Shown here: positions 53,713 through 62,757 of the stretch, piece by piece
Numbering within the stretch: position 1 is the stretch's first letter
Layout of the letters: each line of letters starts with the position of its first letter
Source: Ancylobacter oerskovii
Lineage (GTDB): Bacteria > Pseudomonadota > Alphaproteobacteria > Rhizobiales > Xanthobacteraceae
NCBI RefSeq assembly: GCF_018390555.1
Contig: NZ_JAHBGB010000023.1
Span: 124,001 to 188,000, forward strand
Length of the DNA stretch: 64,000 bases
Reading direction: 5' to 3'
Made by a program: the position numbers and the translations under genes
The notes under the pieces: generated by a model
The model's database searches: none
The model's input: the letters and a program-made list of their open reading frames with translations, nothing else
What the model was told of the DNA's origin: nothing

Positions 53713-55161
53713 TCAGCTTCCCCAGCGTCCGGGCGCGTAGAAGCTCTCCGCCCGGTCGCGCTCGTTCATGGTGAAATGGTGGTCGGCCGGCGGGTGCGCC
53801 CGCTGCTCGCAATCGAGGCGCGGGCAGATGCGGCAGCCCACCCCGATCGGCACGGTCTGGCCAGGGTCGGCGAGGTCCATGCCGTCCGAATAGACCAGGC
53901 TGCCGGCATGGGCGATGTGGCAGCCCAGCCCGATCGACAAATGCCGGCGCGGCGCCTGGTAGCCGTGCCCGCCGCGGGCATAGGAGCGGGCGATGCAGAA
54001 ATAGCGCTGCCCCTCCGGCATCTGGCTGATCTGCACGTTGATCCGCTCCGGGTGCAGGAAGGCGGAATAGACGTTCCAGCGCGGGCAGGCGCCGGAATGG
54101 CGGGAGATATGGATGCCGGAGAGCGAGAAGCGCTTGGATATGTTGCCGGCTATATCGGTGCGCACCAGATGCAGCGGCACCCCCATCTGCCCCGGCCGCT
54201 GCAGGCAGGTCATGCGGTGGCACACCTGCTCGAAGCTGGCGCGAAACCGGCGCTGGATGCGTTCTATGTCGTAGCGCGTCTCGCGGCAGGCCTTGAGGAA
54301 CGGCTCGTAGGGCATGATCAATGCGCCGGCAAAATAGGAGGCGAGGGCGTTGCGCGCCACCACCGGTGCGTCGGCCGGCAGGTCGCTGTCCTCGATCAGC
54401 CGCTCGATTTCCGCCCCGGCGGCAAACAGGCCGATCTGGTGCGCCACCGCGAAGGCGGCCGAGGCCGGCTCCAGCACCTCGGCGGTGAGGATCTCGCGCC
54501 GCTCGGGGTCGTAGCGCCGGGCGATGCCGGCCGGCAGGTTGGCGGTACGCCAGTTCAGCCCGAACACGTTGAACAGGTAGTTGCGCAGCCCGTAATCCAG
54601 CGAATCCGGTTCGGCGTCGATGTCGTTGCGGACCCGCTCGGCGGCGGCCTCCAGCGTCGGGAAATGGTTGGCGTTGGCCTGGACGAAGTCGGAAACCGCG
54701 TCGGTGGCCGGGTGGCCGCCGGAGCCCTGCCCGCCCCTCGTCGCCGGCTCCGCTTCCGCCGGCCCGGCCGCTCCGGCGCTGCCGGCCCGCACGCCGCGCA
54801 GGGCGCGGTAGCGGTCGTAGAGCCGCACCACCGCGCGGCCGACCGCCGGGTTGGAATTGGCGAGGTCGCGCACATCCTGGTTGGTCAGCGTCGAATCGGC
54901 GAACACGTCGTCGCCGAACAGCTCCATCAGGTCGCCGAGCAGCCGGGTCTCGTCATTCTCCACCAGCTCGCCGGGCTCGATGCCGAAGAAGGAGGCGAGC
55001 TTGAGCAGCAGCGGCACGGTGATGCGCCGGCGATTGTGCTCGATCAGGTTGAGATAGCTGGCGGAGATGCCGAGCGCGCTCGCCAGCTCGGCCTGGGAGA
55101 CGCCGCGCTGGCGCCTCAGCCTCTGTATGCGCCCGCCGACCTGGGGATCGTCCGCCGCCAT
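53713..55161 (-). CDS. RamB/ScfR-type short-chain fatty acyl-CoA regulator
   Basis: 482 residues. An N-terminal Xre-type HTH (about 10-66, QRGVSQAELASALGISASYLNLIEHNRRRITVPLLLKLASFFG) is followed by the ImmA/IrrE-like (DUF955) domain and DUF2083. The zinc motif HExxH of IrrE proteins is changed to HQIGL, so it is not a protease, and the C-terminal region with CPRWNVYSAF, GYQAPRRHLSIGLGCH and CRICPRLDCEQRAHPP has cysteines that might bind metal or ligand. RamB, PccR and ScfR proteins of this type control glyoxylate and propionate/acyl-CoA genes. It lies divergent from aceA, as expected. Confidence 0.9.
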   Translation of the reverse strand: MAADDPQVGGRIQRLRRQRGVSQAELASALGISASYLNLIEHNRRRITVPLLLKLASFFGIEPGELVENDETRLLGDLMELFGDDVFADSTLTNQDVRDLANSNPAVGRAVVRLYDRYRALRGVRAGSAGAAGPAEAEPATRGGQGSGGHPATDAVSDFVQANANHFPTLEAAAERVRNDIDAEPDSLDYGLRNYLFNVFGLNWRTANLPAGIARRYDPERREILTAEVLEPASAAFAVAHQIGLFAAGAEIERLIEDSDLPADAPVVARNALASYFAGALIMPYEPFLKACRETRYDIERIQRRFRASFEQVCHRMTCLQRPGQMGVPLHLVRTDIAGNISKRFSLSGIHISRHSGACPRWNVYSAFLHPERINVQISQMPEGQRYFCIARSYARGGHGYQAPRRHLSIGLGCHIAHAGSLVYSDGMDLADPGQTVPIGVGCRICPRLDCEQRAHPPADHHFTMNERDRAESFYAPGRWGS

Positions 55162-55174
55162 CGCGCTTTGCTCG

Positions 55175-55275
55175 CTTTACAATCCGCTGAAGAGAACTTT
55201 ACAGGCATTTTCAGCTTAACACCATGATTTTCTTATATATCTTGCTTTGCGATGTCGAGTGGTCAAATCTTTACA
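55175..55275. promoter_or_regulatory. Three CTTTACA repeats in the regulator/aceA control region
   Basis: CTTTACA occurs at 55175-55181, 55197-55203 and 55269-55275 in the AT-richer region between the regulator gene and the small ORF. The first two copies are 22 bases apart (two helical turns) and overlap the 5' end of the regulator gene transcript. They are candidate binding sites of the regulator itself and fit autoregulation plus control of aceA. Confidence 0.55.
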
Positions 55276-55297
55276 TCAGCAAACACGGAGCGCGACC

Positions 55298-55558
55298 ATG
55301 TCGACCCACGATCACCGCACCCACCGTCATCGCAACGACAGCGACGAGTTCATCACCATCATCGGCCAGGATGCCGAGGAAGTCGGGCGCGTCTATGCCA
55401 AGGACGGCCTCGCCGCCAAGGGCTTCTCCATCCTGCACCGCATGGGGCGCCACAGCTTCCGCCTGCCGGAGGGCTCGCCGCTCGCCGCGCATCTCGGCGA
55501 GGAGATGGGCATGCGGCCGATGGTGGCCGCCACCTATATGCGCCGCGCCGGCCGCTAG
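55298..55558 (+). CDS. Uncharacterised 86-residue protein upstream of aceA
   Basis: 86 residues from ATG 55298, with GGAG about 7 nt upstream. The N-terminus is rich in His and Arg ([11 protein letters not shown]), the rest is a mixed alpha/beta pattern: [45 protein letters not shown], residues 18-62, then a helix with Met-rich [17 protein letters not shown]. It has no signal peptide, membrane helix or cysteine. I do not recognise a family. Its place between the acyl-CoA regulator and isocitrate lyase suggests a helper or regulator of the glyoxylate shunt. The codon use and SD support a real gene. Confidence 0.65.
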   Translation: MSTHDHRTHRHRNDSDEFITIIGQDAEEVGRVYAKDGLAAKGFSILHRMGRHSFRLPEGSPLAAHLGEEMGMRPMVAATYMRRAGR

Positions 55559-55684
55559 GGCGCGGGCGAGAGAACAGCCGGGCGGCACGCTTAAACGGCG
55601 CCGCCGGCGCCAGCGGTACGGCCGATGTCCGTGCCGCCGCCCGCCCGGCTCATCCTCGCCCTCCCCATCTTCCGCCCCCGTTCT

Positions 55685-55697
55685 GTAAAGGCTTTAC
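55685..55697. promoter_or_regulatory. CTTTAC palindrome in front of aceA
   Basis: GTAAAGGCTTTAC is a perfect inverted repeat with a central G, ending 10 bases before the aceA ATG and touching its SD (GAGG). It is built from the same CTTTAC unit as the three copies at 55175-55275 and thus looks like an operator of the divergent RamB/ScfR-type regulator. Confidence 0.6.
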
Positions 55698-55707
55698 CGA
55701 GGCTCTC

Positions 55708-57006
55708 ATGCTCGACACCGCCCGTCCCGATCCCAACCAGCCCTTCCCCGCGCCGCACTGGGCGCCCGACCGCTGGCGCGGCATCTCCCGCACCTATGCG
55801 CCGGCCGATGTGGAAAAGCTCGCGGGCTCGCTCCGCATCGAGCACACCCTGGCCCAGCACGGCGCCCGCCGGCTGTGGGAGCTGCTGCACGACCGCGATT
55901 TCCTGCCCACCTTCGGCGCCTATACCGGCAATCAGGCGGTGCAGCAGGTGAAGGGCGGGCTGGAGGCGATCTATCTCTCCGGCTGGCAGGTCGCCGCCGA
56001 CGGCAATTCGTCCGGCGACATGTACCCGGACCAGAGCCTCTACCCGGTCGACAGCGTCCCGGCGGTGGTCCGCCGCATCAACAAGGCGCTGCTGCGCGCC
56101 GACCAGATCCAGACGCTGGAGCGCTGCGAGGGCAAGGCGGACGGCAATACCGACTATCTCGTGCCGATCATCGCCGATGCCGAGGCCGGCTTCGGCGGCC
56201 AGCTCAACGCCTATGAGCTCACCAAGGCGCTGATCGAGGCCGGTGCGGCGGCGGTGCATTTCGAGGACCAGCTGGCCTCGGAGAAGAAGTGCGGCCATCT
56301 CGGCGGCAAGGTGCTGGTGCCCACCCGCCAGTTCATCCGCACGCTGAACGCCGCCCGCCTCGCCGCCGACGTGCTCGGCGTGCCCACGGTGATCATGGCG
56401 CGCACCGATGCCGAGGCGGCGCGGCTCATCACCTCGGACATCGATGAGACCGATGCGCCCTTCATCACCGGCGAGCGCACGGCGGAAGGCTTCTACCGGC
56501 TGAAAGGCGGCTTCGAGGCCGGCATCGCCCGCGCGGTGGCCTATGCGCCTTACGCCGACCTGCTCTGGTGCGAGACCTCGACCCCGAGCCTCGACGATGC
56601 CCGCCGCTTCGCCGAGGGGGTGCACGAGCACCATCCCGGCAAGATGCTGGCCTATAATTGCTCGCCCTCGTTCAACTGGGCGAAATACATGGACCGGGCG
56701 GCGATGAAGCGCTTCCAGGCCGAGCTCGGCGCGATGGGCTATAAGTACCAGTTCATCACCCTGGCCGGCTTCCACTCGGTGAGCTTCACCACCTTCGACC
56801 TCGCCCGCCGCTACAAGCAGGACGGCATGGCCGCCTATTCCGAGCTGCAGGAGGCGGAGTTCGCCGCCGAGGCGGAGGGCTTCACCGCCACGCGCCACCA
56901 GCGCGAGGTCGGCACCTCCTATTTCGACGCCATCGCCACCACGCTCACCAACGGCATGAGCGCCACCACGGCGATGCAGGACTCGACCGAGACGGCGCAG
57001 TTCTGA
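55708..57006 (+). CDS. aceA: Isocitrate lyase
   Basis: 432 residues, normal length. It splits isocitrate into glyoxylate and succinate, the first step of the glyoxylate shunt for growth on acetate or fatty acids. The catalytic motif KKCGHLGGK (about residues 193-201, with the active-site Cys) and the family regions [39 protein letters not shown] and [15 protein letters not shown] are all present. ATG 55708 is preceded by GAGG. It follows the small ORF after 149 bases, and its 5' UTR contains the GTAAAGGCTTTAC palindrome. Malate synthase is not adjacent. Confidence 0.97.
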   Translation: MLDTARPDPNQPFPAPHWAPDRWRGISRTYAPADVEKLAGSLRIEHTLAQHGARRLWELLHDRDFLPTFGAYTGNQAVQQVKGGLEAIYLSGWQVAADGNSSGDMYPDQSLYPVDSVPAVVRRINKALLRADQIQTLERCEGKADGNTDYLVPIIADAEAGFGGQLNAYELTKALIEAGAAAVHFEDQLASEKKCGHLGGKVLVPTRQFIRTLNAARLAADVLGVPTVIMARTDAEAARLITSDIDETDAPFITGERTAEGFYRLKGGFEAGIARAVAYAPYADLLWCETSTPSLDDARRFAEGVHEHHPGKMLAYNCSPSFNWAKYMDRAAMKRFQAELGAMGYKYQFITLAGFHSVSFTTFDLARRYKQDGMAAYSELQEAEFAAEAEGFTATRHQREVGTSYFDAIATTLTNGMSATTAMQDSTETAQF

Positions 57007-57055
57007 GGCGATCCCTTTGGGGAGGCGGCCGGCTTCCGAGACGACCGTCTCACTT

Positions 57056-57091
57056 GCCCTCCCCGGCGCCCCACCGCTGGGGAGGGCTTTT
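57056..57091 (+). terminator. Rho-independent terminator of aceA
   Basis: GCCCTCCCC (57056-57064) pairs with GGGGAGGGC (57079-57087) and is followed by TTTT (57088-57091). It lies 50 bases past the aceA stop. Confidence 0.85.
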
Positions 57092-57135
57092 CATCGGCGG
57101 GTGTCCGCTTCCATGGGCGCGCCGCGTCCGGCGGC

Positions 57136-58062
57136 TCAGCCGCGCCGCGGCGAGCTCGGCCGGGCGCGGGCCGCCTCGATCTGCGCCCGGGTGAAGGCGA
57201 TGGCCTGCCGGGCCAGCGCTTCGCCATCGGCCCACAGGTTGCGCCAGATGGCGAGGTCGCCGGAGAGCTGCTCGGCCACCACGGCGGAGGAGAAGCTCTC
57301 GAAGGTGATCGGCCCGGCATAGGAGATGTCGTCGAGCGCGTGGAAGAAGCCGGTGAAGTCGATATGGCCGGAGCCGAGCGGCCCGCGATGGTTCTCGCCG
57401 ATATGCACATAGCCCAGCCGGTCGCCGACCAGGTGCAGCGGGCGGACGAAATCGTCCTCCTCGATGTTCATGTGGTAGGTGTCGAGATGAACCATCACAT
57501 TGTCGGCGCCGATCTCGTCGGCCAGCACCAGCGCCTGCGCGGCGGTGTTGATCACATGGGTCTCGTAGCGGTTGACGACTTCGAGGCCGAGGGTGACGCC
57601 GAGCGCCGCCGCGTCCTTGGACAGGTCCTTCAGCACCGCCACCGCATTGGCGCGCCCGCGCGGGCTCACCGGCCTCGCATATTTGCAGAAGGCGGAGAAC
57701 AGCCCGCCGGTCAGCACCGTGCCGCCCATGGCGGCGGTCTTCTCAATGGAGGATTTCAGCAGTTTCGCGCCGCGCTCCACCACGGCGGGGTCTTCATGCG
57801 AGACGTCGGCATCGAGGGAGAGGCCGCGCGAGCAGGCGACCTTCAGCCCGGCCGCCTCGATGGTCGAGCGGGCATGGGCGGTGTCGAGCCCGTCGAGCCC
57901 GTGCAGCGAGAGCTCCAGCAGGTCGTAGCCGGTCTCGGCGGTGCGCGTCACGGCGAATTCGATGCCCTCGCGCGAGGTGTCGCCGACCCAGACGAGAGCG
58001 TGGACACCGAGCAGGTTGCGGGACGGCGGGTTGGGGGCGGGCTGGGGCGTGGCATGGGTCAA
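57136..58062 (-). CDS. Sugar phosphate isomerase/epimerase family protein (ketose 3-epimerase-like)
   Basis: 308 residues from a TTG at 58062 with a perfect AAGGAGG eight bases upstream; earlier in-frame starts give a Cys-rich, unrelated extension. TIM-barrel AP-endonuclease-2 family: VTRTAETGYDLLELSL, GLEVVNRYETHVINTAAQALVLADEIG, and the metal-binding region VMVHLDTYHMNIEEDDF and GYVHIGENHRGPLGSGHIDFTGFFHAL are typical of D-tagatose/D-allulose 3-epimerase and relatives. It likely epimerises a free ketose at C-3; L-ribulose or another ketose is possible. No sugar genes lie beside it. Confidence 0.85.
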   Translation of the reverse strand: MTHATPQPAPNPPSRNLLGVHALVWVGDTSREGIEFAVTRTAETGYDLLELSLHGLDGLDTAHARSTIEAAGLKVACSRGLSLDADVSHEDPAVVERGAKLLKSSIEKTAAMGGTVLTGGLFSAFCKYARPVSPRGRANAVAVLKDLSKDAAALGVTLGLEVVNRYETHVINTAAQALVLADEIGADNVMVHLDTYHMNIEEDDFVRPLHLVGDRLGYVHIGENHRGPLGSGHIDFTGFFHALDDISYAGPITFESFSSAVVAEQLSGDLAIWRNLWADGEALARQAIAFTRAQIEAARARPSSPRRG

Positions 58063-58189
58063 GGCAGGATCCTCCTTGGGCACTGGCTTGCGGCACATGC
58101 TTTGGGCGCATGCGCGGAGCGCTGGCGTGCAGCATTGGGCCGAATCGGCCATCTCCTGAATAGCGCCGATCCCCCGCCGGCCGGAAGCC

Positions 58190-58285
58190 GACCTCTCCCC
58201 CGCGAGGTCCGTCGCTGCCGGAAAGGGCAGCTCCCTCTCCCCGTGGGGGAGAGGGCTGGGGTGAGGGGGGCTTCGCGCGGTGGTT
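58190..58285. repeat. Dispersed hairpin repeat, family 1, copy D
   Basis: A short copy in the 247-base space between the epimerase and EamA genes. A 10-bp perfect stem CCCTCTCCCC/GGGGAGAGGG with a GTG loop lies at 58233-58255, followed by TGGGGTGAGGGG as in copy B. It might also act as a terminator-like structure for the EamA transporter gene, which ends at 58310. Confidence 0.75.
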
Positions 58286-58309
58286 CTGTGTCCCGCGCCT
58301 CCTCCGCCG

Positions 58310-59257
58310 CTATCCCCGCCGTCCGAACAGCATCTTTGCCGGCCGGCCGTCGATCGCCGCCAGCCCGACCGCGATCAGCGCGAAGCCGATGAATTCGCGC
58401 GGTTCCAGCGCCTCGCCCAGCACCAGCGCCCCGAGCAGCACCGCGCTCACCGGCACCAGGAACGTCACCAGCGAGATATTGGTGGCCCCGTTCCGGCCGA
58501 GGATGCGGAAGAAGATGATGTAGGCGATGCCGGTCGACAGCACGCCGAGCCCGATCAGCGCGCCGAGGACATGCGCCGAGGGCACCGGCAGCCGCCAGGG
58601 CGCATCGAGAATCATGACCGCCGGCAGCAGCATCAGGCTGGACAAGGTGAGCTGCAGCGCCGCCACGCCGAGCGGCGGCAGGCCGCGGAAGCGCCGGCCA
58701 TAGACGGCGCTGAGGCCGTAGGAGATCGTGGCGCCGATGGCGGCGAGCTGCGCCGGCAATTCGTGCCCGCCCAGCCGGCCGAGCAGCGCCGGGCCCATCA
58801 TCACCGCCACCCCGGCAAAGCCGAGCAGCACGCCGGCGAGCCGGCCGGGGGTCAGCTTCTCGTCGCGGGTGAAGGCCTGCGCCACCAGCACGGTGAACAG
58901 CGGCGTCGCGGCATTGAGGATGGCGGAGAGCCCGCTCGGCAGATGCTGCTGCGACCAGGCGATGAGCGAGAACGGCACCACATTGTTCAACAGCGCCATC
59001 ACCACCATGGCGGCGACGAGCCCGGCGTCGAGCGGCATGGAAATGCCGCGCAGCCGGGCGATCAGCCACACCACCGTGGCGCCGATGGCGACGCGGGCGA
59101 GCACCATGGTCAGCGGCGGGATCTCGGCGATGGCGATCTTGCCGAAGAAGAACGACCCGCCCCAGATCGCCGAGAGCAATACCAAGAGGCCCCAATCGAG
59201 CGGTCCCATCGGCGCGACGCCGGGCGGCGGACCGGGGCGGACGGATGGGCTGGACAT
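58310..59257 (-). CDS. EamA/DMT-family transporter
   Basis: 315 residues from ATG 59257 with GGAG 6 nt upstream. Ten membrane helices in two EamA repeats (about 20-150 and 165-300): LSAIWGGSFFFGKIAIAEIPPLTMVLARV starts the first, LAAIGATISYGLSAVYGRRFRGL the second, and FFRILGRNGATNISLVTFLVPVSAVLLGALVLGEAL ends the fold. DMT proteins export amino acids, purines or other metabolites; the substrate is unknown. It lies upstream of the repeat copy D and downstream of a secreted esterase gene on the same strand. Confidence 0.9.
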   Translation of the reverse strand: MSSPSVRPGPPPGVAPMGPLDWGLLVLLSAIWGGSFFFGKIAIAEIPPLTMVLARVAIGATVVWLIARLRGISMPLDAGLVAAMVVMALLNNVVPFSLIAWSQQHLPSGLSAILNAATPLFTVLVAQAFTRDEKLTPGRLAGVLLGFAGVAVMMGPALLGRLGGHELPAQLAAIGATISYGLSAVYGRRFRGLPPLGVAALQLTLSSLMLLPAVMILDAPWRLPVPSAHVLGALIGLGVLSTGIAYIIFFRILGRNGATNISLVTFLVPVSAVLLGALVLGEALEPREFIGFALIAVGLAAIDGRPAKMLFGRRG

Positions 59258-59442
59258 GGAATTCTCCGGGCAGGCCACGCGGTCGGCGGTATCGGCACGG
59301 CGTCGGCGGGCGGGGCGCGCGGGCCGTTGCCGCCGCATCCCCGCCGGAGATACCAGCCGGCCGGCGGCGGCGCCACACGTTTCAGCGGGGGCGTTCGGCC
59401 GGCGCTGCCTTTCGGTGGGGGGATCGTCTTGCTCGCCGGCCG

Positions 59443-60399
59443 TCAGCGCGGCAGCCCGGCGATGAAGGCGGCGAGCCAGCCCGCCCATTGCGCGGCGTCC
59501 GTGCCGGGTTCGCCCATGCCGAAGCCGTGGCCGCCGCTCGCCAGCACATGCAGTTCCGCCGGCACCCCGGCCCGCGCGCAGGCCTGCGCCATGAGCGGTG
59601 CCTGACGCGGGTCGCTCACCGGGTCGTCGGCGGCCTGGACGAGGAAGGTCGGCGGGTAGCGGGCATCGACATAGGTCGTGGCCGACCACGCCGCCGCCCG
59701 CTCCGGCGGCGGATGCCGGCCGACCATCCGGCGCTGCGCCGAGGTCGGGCGCATGCCGTCGCCGAGATCGAGCACCGGATAGATCAGCGCCGCGAAATCC
59801 GCCCGCGCCGGCGTCGTGTCGGCGGCATCGACGGCGGGATAGGCGCCCATCGGGACCGCTCCGGCGGCGAGCGCCATCAGATGCGCCCCGGAGGAGAAGC
59901 CGAGCACGCCGATCCGGCGGATATCCGGCCCCGCGGCGCCGGCATGCAGCAGGCCGAGCGCCCGTCGCGCATCCTGCAGCGGCGCCGCCGGCCCGGCGCC
60001 CCAGCCTTCGCCGGGCAGGCGATAGTCGAGCACGGCGGCGGCGTGGCCCCGTGCGGCGAGCCAGCGCGCCGCCGGCAGCGCCTCCTTGCCGTCCTCGATC
60101 CGCCGATAGCCGCCGCCGGAGGCGATCAGCACCGCCGTCCCGGACGGGCGGTCGGGGCGGAACAGCGTCAGCGTCGGCCGCGCGAGCTGCCGCACCGCGC
60201 CGCGGCGATCGCGCCGGGCCTCGCCCCGCGGCCCTCCGCCGCCCGGCGGCTCGTCGGGCCATAGCGGCAGCACCCGCTGCGGCGACACGACCCGCTGCGG
60301 CGACGGGGCCGGCTCCGCAGGCCCCGCTTCGGCGGCGGCGGCGTGGAAGCCGCTGCCCGCCAGCAGGCCGAGAAAGGCGAGGAACCCGCGCCGGTCCAT
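59443..60399 (-). CDS. Secreted alpha/beta hydrolase (esterase)
   Basis: 318 residues. Signal peptide with twin arginine ([25 protein letters not shown]), so Sec or Tat export is possible. The HSL/BD-FAE-like core follows: the usual HGGG oxyanion motif reads ASGGGYRRI, the nucleophile is in [12 protein letters not shown], the acid in [10 protein letters not shown] and the His in [10 protein letters not shown]. It probably hydrolyses esters, for example acetylated sugars, in the periplasm. It ends 15 bases... upstream neighbour tlpA lies on the same strand 15 bases before it, so the two may be co-transcribed, though the functions seem unrelated. Confidence 0.85.
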   Translation of the reverse strand: MDRRGFLAFLGLLAGSGFHAAAAEAGPAEPAPSPQRVVSPQRVLPLWPDEPPGGGGPRGEARRDRRGAVRQLARPTLTLFRPDRPSGTAVLIASGGGYRRIEDGKEALPAARWLAARGHAAAVLDYRLPGEGWGAGPAAPLQDARRALGLLHAGAAGPDIRRIGVLGFSSGAHLMALAAGAVPMGAYPAVDAADTTPARADFAALIYPVLDLGDGMRPTSAQRRMVGRHPPPERAAAWSATTYVDARYPPTFLVQAADDPVSDPRQAPLMAQACARAGVPAELHVLASGGHGFGMGEPGTDAAQWAGWLAAFIAGLPR

Positions 60400-60414
60400 C
60401 GCGGCGGGGCCGCG

Positions 60415-61203
60415 TCAGCGGGTCGCGTAGGCGGCCTTGGCGGTGTCGATGAGCGCCAGCGCCTCCGGGCTCGCCCATTCCGCCGGCCCGGCAATATGGC
60501 CGATCTCGCAGCCCTCGGCGTCGATCAGCATGGTGGTCGGCAGGCCGAAGCCGCGCCCCACCGCCCGCAGGTCCTGGAAGGCCTTCGCCTTGGGGTCGGT
60601 GTAGAGGGCGAGGTTGCGGATCCCCGTCTCCTCGTAGAAGCGCTTCGGCTTCTCGCCGTCGCGGGTGTCGATGTTGATGGCGACCACCTCGAAGCCGTTG
60701 CCGCCGCGTTCCGCCTGCAACGTGTCGAGCGCCGGCATCTCGGTGCGGCACGGCACGCACCAGGTCGCCCAGATGTTCACCAGCCGCAGCCCGTCGCCGC
60801 CGATCCCGCCGAGCCGGGTGGCGGTGCCGTCGGGGGCGATCACGGCGAGGTCGGGAATGCGGGTCGGCTTCAGCGTCGGGGCGAAGGCGGCGAGCTCCCC
60901 CTTGGCGAGGTCGGAGAGCTTGCGGGCGACCTCGCCCGCCCGGCTGCACTGACCGGCCTCCCCGGCCGCCGGGCTGGCCTGATCGTCCACCCCACCGGCC
61001 TCTCCGGCGGCCACGCGGACAGGACCGGCGGCGCCGGCCGGCGCGTCGGCGTTGCGCAGCCCCCCTCCGATCCCGTATACGCCAGCAAACCCGGCGGCGC
61101 CGCCCAGGACGAGGGCGAGCGCGGCATAAAGGGCAAGCCGTCCCCCGCGCCCGCGCCGGTTCCCGGAAGGTGCCGGATCGATGGGGTCGGGTCGTTCGGT
61201 CAT
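60415..61203 (-). CDS. tlpA: Thiol:disulfide interchange protein TlpA-like
   Basis: 262 residues from ATG 61203 with AGGA 6 nt upstream. One membrane anchor (about 26-50, [22 protein letters not shown]), an Ala/Gly-rich linker with an extra cysteine ([16 protein letters not shown], as in Bradyrhizobium TlpA), then the periplasmic thioredoxin fold with the WCVPC active site in [19 protein letters not shown], cis-Pro in GLPTTMLID. TlpA reduces ScoI and CoxB for copper insertion in cytochrome oxidase. It is divergent from argH with only 27 bases between the starts. Confidence 0.92.
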   Translation of the reverse strand: MTERPDPIDPAPSGNRRGRGGRLALYAALALVLGGAAGFAGVYGIGGGLRNADAPAGAAGPVRVAAGEAGGVDDQASPAAGEAGQCSRAGEVARKLSDLAKGELAAFAPTLKPTRIPDLAVIAPDGTATRLGGIGGDGLRLVNIWATWCVPCRTEMPALDTLQAERGGNGFEVVAINIDTRDGEKPKRFYEETGIRNLALYTDPKAKAFQDLRAVGRGFGLPTTMLIDAEGCEIGHIAGPAEWASPEALALIDTAKAAYATR

Positions 61204-61230
61204 GGCCGTCCTCGCGGAGAAAAAGTCAGC

Positions 61231-62616
61231 ATGAGCAACAAGATGTGGGGTGGCCGGTTCGAGACCGGGCCGGACGCGATCATGGAGGAGATCAACGCCT
61301 CCATCGGCTTCGACCAGCGTCTCTACGCACAGGATATCGCCGGTTCCAAGGCACATGCCTCCATGCTGGCCGCGCAGGGGATCATCACGGCCTCTGATGC
61401 CGAAAAGATCGCCGAGGGTCTAGACACGATCCTGTCAGAGATCGAGGCGGGCAATTTCACCTTCCAGCGCTCGCTGGAAGACATTCATATGAATGTGGAA
61501 TCCCGGCTGGCGACCCTGCTGGGCGCCCCCGCCGGCCGCCTGCACACCGCCCGTTCGCGCAACGACCAGGTCGCGACCGATTTCCGCCTCTATGTCCGCG
61601 ACACCATCGATACGCTGGATACGCAGATTACGGATCTGCAGCAGGCACTTAGCGAGAAGGCGCTTGAGCATGCCGGCACGGTGATGCCCGGCTTCACCCA
61701 TCTGCAGACCGCCCAGCCGGTGACCTTCGGCCACCATCTGCTGGCCTATGTCGAGATGCTCGGCCGCGACCGGGGCCGCCTGCGCGACGCCCGCGCCCGC
61801 CTCAACGAATGCCCGCTCGGCGCCGCCGCGCTGGCCGGCACCTCCTTCCCGATCGATCGTTTCGCCACCGCTTCAAGCCTCGGCTTCGACCGGCCGACCG
61901 CCAATTCGCTCGATTCCGTCTCCGACCGCGATTTCGTGCTGGAGGCGCTGGCGGCCGCGTCGATCTGCGCCATGCATCTCACGCGTTTTGCTGAGGAAAT
62001 CGTCATCTGGACCTCGCCGCTGGTGGGTCTGCTCAAGCTGTCCGATCGCTTCACCACCGGCTCGTCGATCATGCCGCAGAAGCGAAACCCGGACGCCGCC
62101 GAACTGGTGCGCGCCAAGATCGGCCGCATCGCCGGCGCCTTCTCGGGCCTGCTGATGGTGATGAAGGGCCTGCCGCTCGCCTATGCCAAGGACATGCAGG
62201 AAGACAAGGAAGGCGCCTTCGACGCGCTCGGCACCCTGTCGCTGATGGTCGCGGCGACCGCCGGCATGGTGCGCGACATGGTGCCGGACGAGGCGAAGAT
62301 GAAGTCCGCCGCCGGCTCCGGCTATTCCACCGCCACCGATCTCGCCGACTGGCTGGTGCGGGTACTCGGCCTGCCGTTCCGCGAGGCCCACCACGTCACC
62401 GGCCGCATCGTCGCGCTGGCGAGCGGGAAAAGCCTGCCCTTGCATCGGCTTAGCCTTGCCGAGATGCAGTCGGTCGAGCCGCGGATCACCCAGGAGGTGT
62501 TCGGGGTGCTGTCGGTGTCCAAGTCGGTGGCGAGCCGCGTCTCCTATGGCGGCACCGCGCCGAAGAATGTCCGCGCCCAGGCGAAGCGCTGGCTGAAGCT
62601 GCTGGCGAAGGGGTGA
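61231..62616 (+). CDS. argH: Argininosuccinate lyase
   Basis: 461 residues from ATG 61231. Fumarase/aspartase-fold enzyme that splits argininosuccinate into arginine and fumarate. [28 protein letters not shown] is the typical start; the active-site loop [20 protein letters not shown] carries the catalytic Ser; [20 protein letters not shown] and [21 protein letters not shown] are diagnostic. In rhizobia argH is usually divergent to tlpA (as here) and followed by lptM and lysA; here it is followed by a repeat element and a metal ATPase. Its stretch 61380-61680 has more A/T-ending codons than the neighbours. Confidence 0.97.
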   Translation: MSNKMWGGRFETGPDAIMEEINASIGFDQRLYAQDIAGSKAHASMLAAQGIITASDAEKIAEGLDTILSEIEAGNFTFQRSLEDIHMNVESRLATLLGAPAGRLHTARSRNDQVATDFRLYVRDTIDTLDTQITDLQQALSEKALEHAGTVMPGFTHLQTAQPVTFGHHLLAYVEMLGRDRGRLRDARARLNECPLGAAALAGTSFPIDRFATASSLGFDRPTANSLDSVSDRDFVLEALAAASICAMHLTRFAEEIVIWTSPLVGLLKLSDRFTTGSSIMPQKRNPDAAELVRAKIGRIAGAFSGLLMVMKGLPLAYAKDMQEDKEGAFDALGTLSLMVAATAGMVRDMVPDEAKMKSAAGSGYSTATDLADWLVRVLGLPFREAHHVTGRIVALASGKSLPLHRLSLAEMQSVEPRITQEVFGVLSVSKSVASRVSYGGTAPKNVRAQAKRWLKLLAKG

Positions 62617-62633
62617 GACGGCACCGTTCTGCG

Positions 62634-62748
62634 TCCTTCGAGGCCCGGCCTTTGGCCGGGCACCTCAGGATGAGGACGGCTCCGCCACCCCCCAACCCAC
62701 CTTCCTCATGCTGAGGTGCGAGCGAAGCGAGCCTCGAAGCACGCAGAC
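62634..62748. repeat. Dispersed repeat, family 3 (paired inverted units)
   Basis: Two inverted units: GCGTCCTTCGAGGCCCGGCC, a hairpin CCCGGCC/GGCCGGG, CACCTCAGGATGAGG, then about 35 bases and CCTCATGCTGAGGTGCGAGC followed by AGCGAGCCTCGAAGCACGC. The pattern CCTCAT-CTGAGGTG...CCTCGAAG-ACGC is widespread between genes in many rhizobial genomes as a REP-like pair. It lies between argH and the metal ATPase. Confidence 0.8.
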
Positions 62749-62757
62749 GGCCAACGG

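Noticed and set aside
52600-53774. Plus-strand frames of over 200 residues across the OsmC genes
   Set aside because: Arg/Ala/Pro-rich shadow translations; both OsmC genes have good start sites and intact family motifs on the minus strand.
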